Shown piece after piece: positions 25,723-33,607 of a DNA stretch of 64,000 nt (positions are counted from its first letter, which is position 1; the number at the start of each line of letters is the position of its first letter). This stretch comes from Armatimonadota bacterium (GTDB lineage Bacteria > Armatimonadota > Fimbriimonadia > Fimbriimonadales > Fimbriimonadaceae): NCBI GenBank assembly GCA_018268355.1, contig JAFDWR010000002.1:124001-188000 (forward strand). Direction: 5' to 3'. A program made the position numbers and the translations under genes. Under the pieces are notes generated by a model. The model did not search any database, had not been told where the DNA came from, and saw only the letters and a list, made by a program, of their open reading frames with translations.

Positions 25723-26394
25723 ATGAACCACTTCCACCTCCTGGCCGACAAGGCCGAGATGATCCACGTTGTCGCCTCGTCGGTGGCCGAGCTGATACGC
25801 GCCGCTGAGGGCCCCTTCACGCTCGCCCTAAGCGGCGGCTCCACCCCAGAGCCCATCTATGCCCGCCTTGCCGAGCTGGACCTGCCGTGGGAGCGTGTGA
25901 CCGTGATTCAGGTGGATGAGCGCTGGGTCCCCGAAACTGACCCCGCGAGCAACGCTGCGATGATCCGACGGTCGTTGGTGGTCGCGACAGGCGTGAAGTT
26001 CCTCGCTTTCCCTGTGCATGGGCCGACCTCACAGGTGCAGGAGTATGGCGAGTGGGTGGCTGCGCTGCCGAGCTTCGACCTCGCCTTGCTTGGCATGGGC
26101 GCTGATGGTCACACCGCGTCGCTCTTCCCGGGCGATGCGGCCCTGCAGGCGGATGGCTGGGCCACGACGGGGACCGCGCCCGTTCAACCTCAGACGCGCG
26201 GGACATTGACCCTGGGTGCGCTCCAGCGGTTCGAGCGCGCGATGGTCCTCATCGACGGAGCGGACAAAACCGAGACCCTTCAGAAGATTGCCGCCGACAA
26301 GGGTTTCCCGATTCGCCGGGTGACGGATGGGATTGCGCAGGTTGATTGGTTCATCACCCAAGCCGCCGCTGGAAAAACTATTCAACTTTTCTAG
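25723..26394 (+). CDS. pgl: 6-phosphogluconolactonase
   Basis: 223 aa, the length of DevB/SOL-type lactonases. ALSGGSTPEPIYARL, VIQVDERWVPETDPASNAAMIRRSLV and the LLGMGADGHTASLFPG active-site motif with its His are all in place. It hydrolyses 6-phosphogluconolactone in the oxidative pentose phosphate pathway. Start ATG 25723 follows a G-rich Shine-Dalgarno-like stretch. zwf and gnd are not nearby. Confidence 0.92.
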   Translation: MNHFHLLADKAEMIHVVASSVAELIRAAEGPFTLALSGGSTPEPIYARLAELDLPWERVTVIQVDERWVPETDPASNAAMIRRSLVVATGVKFLAFPVHGPTSQVQEYGEWVAALPSFDLALLGMGADGHTASLFPGDAALQADGWATTGTAPVQPQTRGTLTLGALQRFERAMVLIDGADKTETLQKIAADKGFPIRRVTDGIAQVDWFITQAAAGKTIQLF

Positions 26395-26426
26395 AAAACT
26401 CTTTCAAACTAGTAGACAAGTTTCTG

Positions 26427-26432
26427 TATACT
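26427..26432 (+). promoter_or_regulatory. Putative -10 box of the DinB-like gene
   Basis: TATACT in an AT-rich stretch after the pgl stop, 35 bp before ATG 26468 and ahead of a GGGGGAGAG ribosome site. A 12-bp palindrome TTTTCTAGAAAA (26385-26396) lies upstream across the pgl stop. No -35 hexamer at ideal spacing. Confidence 0.4.
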
Positions 26433-26467
26433 GTTTCCACCCCGCGATTCAGGGGGAGAGTTTGACC

Positions 26468-26938
26468 ATGCAATATCAGTCCTATCTTATCGATGCGACC
26501 CGCCACGCCGGTTCGCGATTCTTTGACTTCGCCCGGGCGGTCCCTGCCGACAAGCTGGAGTGGGCTCCCGCCGAAGGTGCCCGCACGACCCTCGACATTG
26601 CCCGCGAGATCGCGATGTGCCCGCAATGGGGCATCGACACCGTGGAAGGCATGCCCGAATGGGACGAGGCGGTGATGGCTGAGTACGAGCGGCAGACCAA
26701 GGCCCTCGTCACCCTCGACGATTGCCAGACTGAGTTCAACCGACGGATGGACAAGCTTGCCGAGTACGTGTCAGGCTTGGACGACGAGTTCCTGAAGGAA
26801 GAGCGCGACCTCATCTTCACCCCGGGTCGAAAGTGGAAGGTCGCCGATCTGATTGACTTCCCGCGCTGGAATTGCACGTATCACATCGGCCAGGTCGCCT
26901 ATATCCAGACCTGCTACGGCGACAAGGACATGCACTAA
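26468..26938 (+). CDS. DinB-like four-helix protein
   Basis: 156 aa. The pattern of four helices and the motif CTYHIGQVAYIQTCYGD near the C-terminus resemble the DinB/DUF664 superfamily, whose members bind a metal through three His and include thiol transferases. Here the first helix-2 His is not evident (CPQWG) and only one His is kept in the last motif, so metal binding is doubtful. GGGGGAGAG Shine-Dalgarno. Convergent with tsf across a strong hairpin. Confidence 0.7.
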   Translation: MQYQSYLIDATRHAGSRFFDFARAVPADKLEWAPAEGARTTLDIAREIAMCPQWGIDTVEGMPEWDEAVMAEYERQTKALVTLDDCQTEFNRRMDKLAEYVSGLDDEFLKEERDLIFTPGRKWKVADLIDFPRWNCTYHIGQVAYIQTCYGDKDMH

Positions 26939-26948
26939 GCAACGAAAA

Positions 26949-26980
26949 AGGTCCTCCTCATCGGCTGATGAGGAGGACCT
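26949..26980 (-). terminator. Intrinsic terminator of the rpsB-tsf operon
   Basis: Perfect 14-bp stem (26949-26962 and 26967-26980) with a GGCT loop. On the minus strand it is followed by a run of T, and it lies 18 bp after the tsf stop. It may also stop the convergent DinB-like gene. Confidence 0.88.
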
Positions 26981-26998
26981 GAACGGTTCGAAACAGCT

Positions 26999-27826
26999 TT
27001 AGCTGTTCTGGCCGACCGCGAAGTAGTGGAACTTCGTGATCGTGGTGCCCTTCGCTTCTTCCGAAACGTACTGGCTGACCGTCTTGCTCGGGTCGAGGTA
27101 GAACGGCTGCTCGAGAAGCACGATCTGCTTGACGTAGTCCTTGTTCACGCGGCCCTGAGCGATGTTGCGAGCGATGTTCTCGGGCTTGCCTTCGTCCATC
27201 GCGCGCTTGGTCTCGATTTCGATTTCCTTGTCGAGCATCTCCTGGCTCAGGTCGCTCTTAGCGAGAACCTGGGGCGGGAACGCAGCAGCGTGGACGGCAA
27301 CCTTTCGGACCGACTCCGCACCAGCGTTGTCACCTTCGGAAAAGATGACGGTGCCGCTCTTGCGGTCGTGGTGAATGTAGGTCGCGATCGGATTGGCATC
27401 CGACTCTCGAACCGCCTTCGTGATCTGGACGTTCTCTCGGAACTTGGCGACGATCTCCGCCGCGAATTCCTTGAACTTGTCGTCGTCCATCGGGCTGCCG
27501 GCAGGACCGCCATTGGCGAGAACGTAGTCAGCAACGGCCTGCGACATCGAAACGAAGTCTTCGTTCTTGCTGACGAAGTCGGTTTCGCACTCAACGACGG
27601 CGATGCCGATCTTCTTGCGATCTTCCGAAACGGCGAACGCGACGACGCCTTCCGAGGTCGCGCGTCCGGCCTTCTTGCCGGCGGCGGCCATGCCCTTCTC
27701 GCGAAGGATGGTTTTGGCTCGCTCGAAATCGCCTTCTGCTTCGTCGAGAGCCGACTTGCACTCCATCATCGGAGCGCCGGTGTCTTCTCGGAGTCGCTTG
27801 ACGTCAGCTGCGGTGTAACCTGCCAT
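26999..27826 (-). CDS. tsf: Elongation factor Ts
   Basis: 275 aa. The N-terminal UBA-like domain holds the contact motif REDTGAPMMECKSALDEAEGDFERA, and the core holds VVECETDFVSKNEDF. EF-Ts swaps GDP for GTP on EF-Tu. The start is ATG 27826 (MAGYTAADVKRLRE); the frame is open further into rpsB but that is not coding. Four bases separate it from rpsB, so the two are co-transcribed as usual. Confidence 0.95.
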   Translation of the reverse strand: MAGYTAADVKRLREDTGAPMMECKSALDEAEGDFERAKTILREKGMAAAGKKAGRATSEGVVAFAVSEDRKKIGIAVVECETDFVSKNEDFVSMSQAVADYVLANGGPAGSPMDDDKFKEFAAEIVAKFRENVQITKAVRESDANPIATYIHHDRKSGTVIFSEGDNAGAESVRKVAVHAAAFPPQVLAKSDLSQEMLDKEIEIETKRAMDEGKPENIARNIAQGRVNKDYVKQIVLLEQPFYLDPSKTVSQYVSEEAKGTTITKFHYFAVGQNS

Positions 27827-27830
27827 GGAT

Positions 27831-28649
27831 TTACTTAGCTTCCTCCACTGCTTCCTCGGCACCAAAGGCGCGAAGGAGTTCGGCGTCGATCGGAGCGGCG
27901 TAGTCGAGAGCTTGAGTCTCTTCGTCGAGTTCCGTCGTGTCGATGATGCCTTCGGTGAGCGCTTCGCTGAGCGGTCGCGCTTCGAGGATCGTGTCGGCAA
28001 TCTTCTGGGTGACGAGTCGGATCGCGCGGATCGCGTCGTCGTTGCCCGGGATCACGACATCAGCGAGGTCGGGATCGCAGTTCGTGTCGCAGATGGCGAC
28101 GATCGGAATACCGAGCTTCTTGGCTTCGGCAACCGCAATCGACTCCTTGATGAGGTCGACGACGAACATGCAGGTCGGCATCGCATTCATGTTGCGTACG
28201 CCTTCGAGGAATCGGTTGAGCTGGTCTCGCTCTTCGCGTCGCTTCAGGGCTTCCTTCTTCGGAAGTCGATCGAAGAAGCCATCGGCCTCCATTCGGTCGA
28301 GTTCCTTCAGACGGTTGACGCGGAGTTGAACGGTCTTCCAGTTGGTGAGGAGTCCGCCGAGCCATCGCTCGCTGATCCAGCACTGGCCGCTTCGTTGGGC
28401 CGCTTCGCGGATCGCCGCTTGGGCTTGCTTCTTGGTGCCCACAAAGAGGATGGTCCCGCCATCTTCGATTTGCTTGCGGACATAGTCGAGGGCATCCTCG
28501 AACATCTTGATCGTCTGGTGCAGATCGATGATGTAGATGCCATTGCGAGCGCCATAGATGTAGCGCTTCATTTTCGGGTTCCATCGGCGGGTTGGGTGCC
28601 CAAAGTGCACGCCCGACTCGAGGAGCTCTTTCATGCTCAGTTCAGCCAT
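27831..28649 (-). CDS. rpsB: 30S ribosomal protein S2
   Basis: 272 aa. [41 protein letters not shown] is the classic S2 opening; [24 protein letters not shown] is the late signature. It ends in an Ala/Glu-rich tail. S2 joins last in the small-subunit body. First gene of rpsB-tsf; the leader is about 100 nt from the putative promoter at 28760. Confidence 0.96.
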   Translation of the reverse strand: MAELSMKELLESGVHFGHPTRRWNPKMKRYIYGARNGIYIIDLHQTIKMFEDALDYVRKQIEDGGTILFVGTKKQAQAAIREAAQRSGQCWISERWLGGLLTNWKTVQLRVNRLKELDRMEADGFFDRLPKKEALKRREERDQLNRFLEGVRNMNAMPTCMFVVDLIKESIAVAEAKKLGIPIVAICDTNCDPDLADVVIPGNDDAIRAIRLVTQKIADTILEARPLSEALTEGIIDTTELDEETQALDYAAPIDAELLRAFGAEEAVEEAK

Positions 28650-28759
28650 ATATTCTCCAGGTTAATCCTCCGAAAGTGGGTTTTCTGCTGGGTGTCAGTG
28701 AGCTCGCCCGTGGGCAAGACCTGGCGACACCGCCCTTCCTTCCGTGTGGAATGCAGAGG

Positions 28760-28765
28760 ATTGTA
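28760..28765 (-). promoter_or_regulatory. Putative -10 box of the rpsB-tsf operon
   Basis: TACAAT on the minus strand, 111 bp upstream of the rpsB start. The -35 is weak. The leader between them (28650-28755) is long enough for S2-mediated autoregulation, as known in other bacteria, though I cannot confirm the structure. Confidence 0.4.
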
Positions 28766-28782
28766 CCCGAAGCAAGCCAAAA

Positions 28783-28812
28783 GGCCACCGAGAACGCTCG
28801 TTCTCGATGGCC
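28783..28812 (-). terminator. Intrinsic terminator of gapA
   Basis: Stem of 13 bp with one mismatch (28783-28795 and 28800-28812) and a 4-base loop, 22 bp past the gapA stop. The minus-strand side continues into TTTTGG. Confidence 0.75.
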
Positions 28813-28834
28813 CATAACAGACTAGCGGAGAGCC

Positions 28835-29845
28835 TTAGAGGCCCTTTTGCGCGAGGAAGTGGCAGATGTCGGCGATGCGGCAGCTGTAGCCCCACTCGTT
28901 GTCGTACCAGCTGACGACCTTCACGAGGTTGCCCATGCCGATCGTGTCGACCGCGCTGAAGATCGAGCTGTGGTGGTCGCCGCGCAGGTCGGTCGAAACG
29001 AGCTCTTCTTCGGTGTAGCGGAGGATGCCCTTCATGGGGCCTTCGGCGTATTCCTTCATCGCGGCGTTGATCTCCTCGGGGCTTGCTTCCTTGTTGAGGA
29101 CGGCGGTGAAGTCGACGACCGAGACCGTCGGCGTGGGGACGCGGAAGGCCATGCCGGTGAACTTGCCCTTCAGCTCGGGGATGACGAGGCCGACGGCCTT
29201 CGCCGCACCCGTGCTGCTCGGGACGATGTTCTGCGAGGCCGCGCGTGCGTCGCGGAGGTCCTTGCTCGCGGTGTCTTGGGTCTTCTGCGAGTTGGTGAAA
29301 GCGTGGACCGTGGTGAGGAGGCCGCGCTCGATGCCAAATCGGTCGTGGAGGACCTTGGCGACGGGGGCAAGGCCGTTCGTCGTGCAGCTCGCGTTCGAGA
29401 TGACGTGGTGCTTAGCGGGATCGTACATCTCGTCGTTCACGCCGAGGACGATGGTGACGTCTTCGTTCTTCGCGGGGGCGGAGATGACGACCTTCTTGAC
29501 GCCGTTCTCAAGGTGGCCCTTGGCGAGGTTGGCGTCGGTGAATCGACCCGTACATTCGAGAACGACGTCCACGCCGGACGAGTCCCAATTGATCTTGGCG
29601 GGGTCAGTCTCGGCAAAGCAGCGGATCGGGTTGCCGTTGACGTGGATGTAAGCGCCATCGGTGGAGACGTCGCCCTTGAAGTCGCCATAGGTGGAGTCGT
29701 GCTTAAACAGGTGGGCGTTCGTCTTCGTGTCGGTCAGATCGTTGACCGCAACGACTTCGAGTTCGGTCGGAAATCGCTCCAGGATTGTCCGCAAAGAGAG
29801 CCGTCCGATGCGGCCAAAACCGTTGATGCCAATGCGCGTCGCCAT
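28835..29845 (-). CDS. gap: Glyceraldehyde-3-phosphate dehydrogenase
   Basis: 336 aa. NAD motif GINGFGRIGR, active-site SNASCTTNGLAPV with the catalytic Cys, and the late WYDNEWGYSCRI are all standard for the class I enzyme. It interconverts glyceraldehyde-3-phosphate and 1,3-bisphosphoglycerate. pgk and tpi do not follow. It starts 18 bp after the MFS stop, so it may be read from the MFS promoter or from one inside that gene. Confidence 0.96.
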   Translation of the reverse strand: MATRIGINGFGRIGRLSLRTILERFPTELEVVAVNDLTDTKTNAHLFKHDSTYGDFKGDVSTDGAYIHVNGNPIRCFAETDPAKINWDSSGVDVVLECTGRFTDANLAKGHLENGVKKVVISAPAKNEDVTIVLGVNDEMYDPAKHHVISNASCTTNGLAPVAKVLHDRFGIERGLLTTVHAFTNSQKTQDTASKDLRDARAASQNIVPSSTGAAKAVGLVIPELKGKFTGMAFRVPTPTVSVVDFTAVLNKEASPEEINAAMKEYAEGPMKGILRYTEEELVSTDLRGDHHSSIFSAVDTIGMGNLVKVVSWYDNEWGYSCRIADICHFLAQKGL

Positions 29846-29863
29846 GCTGGCGAGTTTACCGGT

Positions 29864-31168
29864 TTAGGCCTCGACGGCGGGGGCGGGTTCGGGCTCGTGC
29901 AAGATCTTGAGTCCCAGCAGGAACCCGACGAGGATGCACGCGCCACAGGCGACAAACGGGAAGTAGCGGCCGAAGTCGCGCCCGAGGCCCATGTTCACTC
30001 CGACCGGCTGCAACGCTTCATAAAGCTTTGCGCCGACCGGTGCGCCGATGATCGCGCCGATCCCTTGGGCGGTCATCACCGCGCCGATGTTCACACCGCG
30101 CCGGCGCGGGTCGATCTCCGAGACGCTCGCCATCCAGGCGGGGATCGCGAGGAGGAAGCCAACCCCGATCGGGATCGCGCCCACCGCGAGGATCCACCAA
30201 AGCCGTAGCGCGGGCACAAACGCACCCGACGAGATGACGCCGAGGCCAATCACGCAGAGCAGCATGCCCACGTGGACCGCCTTGATCCGTCCAATCCGTT
30301 CGCCGAACTTGCTGACAGGCACGCTCAAAAGCGCAAGCGCGAGCGCGCCGGGAGCGATCAAGATCGCCACCTTGGACTCGGTCCAGCCGAATTGGTCAAT
30401 CGGGAAGAGTTTGAAGATCGCGAGCGGGAACCCGATCCCCATGAAGGTGACAAACGCGAGGATGAGGAACTGCGGGATCTGGCGCAGGCTGGTGGCGAAG
30501 TCCTTGAGGTTGAACTGGCCGTGCGCGGCTTCGTCATCGTGGTGTACCGGCTTGCTATCCGGGACGCAAAACGCAACCAGCAGGGCTGCCGCACCAAAAA
30601 GCACAGCTGCCAGGATCAAACCCGCCGCCTTCGAGCCAAACAGGTCGTTCGCGCCGCCACCAATCGGGAACGCGAGGGCAAGGCCGAGCATGTAGCAGAG
30701 GTTCAGGTAGCTCAGGCCTTCTTGGCGCTCATGGTCGCCGAGCTCGCTGCCCACGGCCACAAACAAAGCGGGCCAGAGCAACGCGGAACCCACGCCGTCG
30801 ATGAGGCGAAGGACAAAGAAGATCGCAACCTCACCAAAGGCCGCGTTCATCATTGGGACAAAGAGGCTCAGGGTCGCCGTGCCCACCGAAAGGAGGGGCC
30901 CAATCAGCATGAGCTTCTTGGGGCCAATCCGGTCGGCAAGATGGCCAAACGGACCCTTGAAGACCGCCTCAGAAAGCAGAAAGCCGACGATGATGACGCC
31001 CACGAGGCCCTCGCCGAAGTGGCGCTCGTCCCGGAGGTAGAGCGGCATCGTCGACAGGTTCATTGTCGCGAGGGCGATTTCGCCGAGGAGCGCAACGAGG
31101 ATAAGCCGAAGCACATTCCACCGACGCAAGATGGATATTGGCTTGGGGCTTCGCTCCGATGGACTCAT
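29864..31168 (-). CDS. Major facilitator superfamily transporter
   Basis: 434 aa with about twelve hydrophobic segments. Motif A between segments 2 and 3 reads GHLADRIGPKKLML. A cytoplasmic loop after segment 6 is His/Asp-rich (PDSKPVHHDDEAAHG). Substrate unknown; the layout is drug-efflux or sugar-type. It precedes gapA by 18 bp on the same strand. Confidence 0.85.
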   Translation of the reverse strand: MSPSERSPKPISILRRWNVLRLILVALLGEIALATMNLSTMPLYLRDERHFGEGLVGVIIVGFLLSEAVFKGPFGHLADRIGPKKLMLIGPLLSVGTATLSLFVPMMNAAFGEVAIFFVLRLIDGVGSALLWPALFVAVGSELGDHERQEGLSYLNLCYMLGLALAFPIGGGANDLFGSKAAGLILAAVLFGAAALLVAFCVPDSKPVHHDDEAAHGQFNLKDFATSLRQIPQFLILAFVTFMGIGFPLAIFKLFPIDQFGWTESKVAILIAPGALALALLSVPVSKFGERIGRIKAVHVGMLLCVIGLGVISSGAFVPALRLWWILAVGAIPIGVGFLLAIPAWMASVSEIDPRRRGVNIGAVMTAQGIGAIIGAPVGAKLYEALQPVGVNMGLGRDFGRYFPFVACGACILVGFLLGLKILHEPEPAPAVEA

Positions 31169-31212
31169 ACGGGTCCAACCATTGTACAGAAACTTGCAGG
31201 TCAGCGTTTGGG

Positions 31213-31686
31213 CTAGCGTAGGCCGTTCACGTACTGCAACAAGTTGAACCCAACGACGAGGATGGTGAGGTCAAGCGCGATGACGAGTCCACAGAAGACT
31301 GCGCCGACCGATCCCGCCATGTTTCCGGCGCGTCCCGACTTCGCGCCGAGATAGAATCCGATGCCCGCGACGACGATCGAAAGGTAGATGCCGAAGGGCG
31401 CACAGCACGCAAAGAGCGAGAAGCCTCCGAGCAGAAAGGCGGTGAGTGCCTGGTTCTGGGCGGTGTAGTTCTGGGGTTGAAAGGCTTGCTGGCCGGTATG
31501 GTAGGCGGCGAAGAGACCCGGAACTTGTCCTGCCGTGAGGCGCTGGTGGGTGATTGCGCTTTCTAGCCATGTGTGGGGGTGGATTCGTCCTTCCCTGGCC
31601 CATGCACTGAGGTCATTCAGGTCCGCAGGACCGTACTTGTTCCCGTCATCGCCGATGACGTAATAGGCCGACTCAGTTGGCTGCAT
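31213..31686 (-). CDS. GYF_2 domain plus small membrane domain (DUF4190-like)
   Basis: 157 aa. Residues 5-60 (YYVIGDDGNKYGPADLNDLSAWAREGRI) form a GYF_2 domain. After a Gln-rich linker come two to three membrane segments (about 82-155) of DUF4190 type, with CC in the first. Function unknown. Same N-terminal domain as the RDD protein at 19459-20163. Confidence 0.8.
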   Translation of the reverse strand: MQPTESAYYVIGDDGNKYGPADLNDLSAWAREGRIHPHTWLESAITHQRLTAGQVPGLFAAYHTGQQAFQPQNYTAQNQALTAFLLGGFSLFACCAPFGIYLSIVVAGIGFYLGAKSGRAGNMAGSVGAVFCGLVIALDLTILVVGFNLLQYVNGLR

Positions 31687-31725
31687 GCTCGAAATAGGCT
31701 ACCCAAACCTGCCGATTGAAGGCAG

Positions 31726-31774
31726 AAAGAAGGCCCAGCCACCTCCCATGCGAGGAGTGGCCGGGCCCTTCTTT
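31726..31774 (-). terminator. Terminator of the pilin-like gene
   Basis: Stem of about 17 bp with one bulge and one mismatch (31726-31742 and 31757-31774), 15-base loop, 14 bp past the stop, followed by T-rich sequence on the minus strand. Confidence 0.8.
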
Positions 31775-31787
31775 GGTGCGATGGATG

Positions 31788-32744
31788 TTAGTTGGTGACC
31801 GGGTTGCCCGATTGATCGAGGATCACGCCACCGCCGCCACCGTAGTTGCGAGTGCCCCACTGGAAGCGAGCCGGGTTAAGGGTCGCATCAAGCTTGGTGT
31901 TCTTCGCGTGGGTGTCAGCGTAGGTGTAGTTCGAGTTACCGCCGAGCACGTTGCCCTGCTTGTTGAATCGGCTGGGCTGGATGTAGGCGAGGTGCGAAAG
32001 ACCAGCAGCCGAAGCGGTCTGGCAGTTCGTGAGGACGACGGTCGCGGCAGCGACGGTCATCGCGTAGTACGACGGGAGACCGATTTCAGCAGCCACTTCA
32101 CCCGCGTAGGGGGTAGTGAGACCGACGTTCAGCATGAACGCGTTGGTCGATCGGTGCGACTTGAAGGCCACGCCCGAAGCAGCCGAGCTGTCGTTGATAC
32201 AAGCAGGAACGTCGGTGAGCGGAGCGAGCAGGATGGTGTTCGCGCCGTTGTCGACGACGGTAGCGTTCACCACGGTCGACGGGTCGATCGTTCGTCGCTT
32301 TCGCGGCATGAGCGCAGCGTTCGCGGTGTAGCTGAGTCGCGGAGCCTGGTTGTCCTGAACCGGGTTCTGGGTGACCTGGCCGCCCGGAGCGCCTGCGCCC
32401 CCGTTACCATTGATGAAGTTCGTCGGAGCGAGACCACCGATTCGGTCGGAAGGCGACACGAAGATCTGGAGGTTCTTGACGTACGGCATGATCATGCCCG
32501 ACCAGTGGGTGTAGCCATTGTTCGAGTTGAGATCATTGTTGTAGTAGTAGGCCGACGGGTAGGTGTCGTCGTAGTCTCCGAGGTAGATCTGCATTGAGGT
32601 GCCGATCTGCTTCATGCTGCTGAGGTCCGAGCTCTTCTTCGCGGCTTCCTTCGCCTGCGCGAAGACCGGGAAAAGGATGGCGGCAAGAATTGCGATGATC
32701 GCAATGACGACAAGAAGTTCAATGAGTGTAAAGGCTTTCTTCAT
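31788..32744 (-). CDS. Type IV pilin-like protein, DUF1559-type
   Basis: 318 aa. [19 protein letters not shown] is the class III signal with Phe after the Ala cleavage site and Glu at +5. The body holds [33 protein letters not shown], Gly/Asn-rich turns and a C-terminal [15 protein letters not shown] motif shared in style with the protein at 4044-4718. Probably surface-exposed, secreted through a pilus or type II-like machine. Monocistronic with its own terminator. No clear Shine-Dalgarno. Confidence 0.9.
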   Translation of the reverse strand: MKKAFTLIELLVVIAIIAILAAILFPVFAQAKEAAKKSSDLSSMKQIGTSMQIYLGDYDDTYPSAYYYNNDLNSNNGYTHWSGMIMPYVKNLQIFVSPSDRIGGLAPTNFINGNGGAGAPGGQVTQNPVQDNQAPRLSYTANAALMPRKRRTIDPSTVVNATVVDNGANTILLAPLTDVPACINDSSAASGVAFKSHRSTNAFMLNVGLTTPYAGEVAAEIGLPSYYAMTVAAATVVLTNCQTASAAGLSHLAYIQPSRFNKQGNVLGGNSNYTYADTHAKNTKLDATLNPARFQWGTRNYGGGGGVILDQSGNPVTN

Positions 32745-32853
32745 GGCAGTGGGTGTCCCCGACAGTCGGTAAGTTTCCGGCTGGACCCATTTCGGGATGG
32801 TTAAGAAACCGTTGTCTTAACCCAAGGTTCACGCGGCCTTAACTTGGAGGCCT

Positions 32854-33468
32854 TTGACCCACGCAAGGTTGCCGAACTTTCAGGCCCGCAGCAGGCCTCC
32901 TTTCATCAAGGGAATGAAGGGAAAAGACCGCTCGCTCACCGGAGTCACGATGATCCTCATGGGGGTGGGGGGAGCGATCCTCTATGGCTGGGCGCTCGAC
33001 TTTGTCACCGCCCACTTCTGCATCGAATACTTCACCGAATGGCACCCCGATATCGGCGTGCCGCCGGTCGGCTGGATGATCGCGCTGGCGTGGGGCGTCG
33101 TCGCGTCGTGGCATGTCGGGCTGATCGGGGCGATCATCGTGACGACTGCCGCCCGATATGGGCAGCTCCCCAAGCTCGACGAGCGGTGGCTCGGACCCCG
33201 GCTCATGGGCGGACTTGCCGTTTGCTATGCGCTTTCCCATTCGATTGGCTGGGTGCGCCACTTCACGGTCATCCCCAACGATGACCCGGTTTACCACCGG
33301 CTCCAGACGTGCCTCTATATCCACAACGCGACCTATGCGACGACGGGTCTGCTCGCATTCGTCCTCGCCGGATGGGCCGTGGTCACTCGGTTCAACCTCG
33401 GGATGGCGGAGTCGCGGCGGTCGATCCTTGCGGAAATGAGATCGATGCTCCCTCCCGGCTCGGAGTGA
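32854..33468 (+). CDS. Hypothetical integral membrane protein
   Basis: 204 aa if TTG 32854 (GGAGG just upstream) is used; ATG 32914 gives 184 aa. Four hydrophobic segments at about 31-52, 72-98, 115-135 and 160-182. A loop after the first segment reads CIEYFTEWHPDIG, and HSIGWVRHF and YHRLQTCLYIHNATY carry His in or near membranes, which could suit haem or metal binding, but no family is recognised. Confidence 0.75.
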   Translation: MTHARLPNFQARSRPPFIKGMKGKDRSLTGVTMILMGVGGAILYGWALDFVTAHFCIEYFTEWHPDIGVPPVGWMIALAWGVVASWHVGLIGAIIVTTAARYGQLPKLDERWLGPRLMGGLAVCYALSHSIGWVRHFTVIPNDDPVYHRLQTCLYIHNATYATTGLLAFVLAGWAVVTRFNLGMAESRRSILAEMRSMLPPGSE

Positions 33469-33526
33469 GGTCGAGAATTGGGATTTGAGGCGGGGCGAGC
33501 CAGGATGGCGAGCCCCCAAAGGGGGT

Positions 33527-33549
33527 GGATCGACCGGGAAGGTCGATCC
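33527..33549. terminator. Hairpin between convergent genes
   Basis: Perfect 9-bp arms GGATCGACC (33527-33535) and GGTCGATCC (33541-33549) with a 5-base loop in the 139-bp space between the membrane protein and the M60 gene. No T-run. Confidence 0.45.
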
Positions 33550-33607
33550 GGGTGGGCGGGAACGCGTCAACGGAAAAGTCCGCCAAACTCGCTCGCTCAA
33601 GCAGGGC

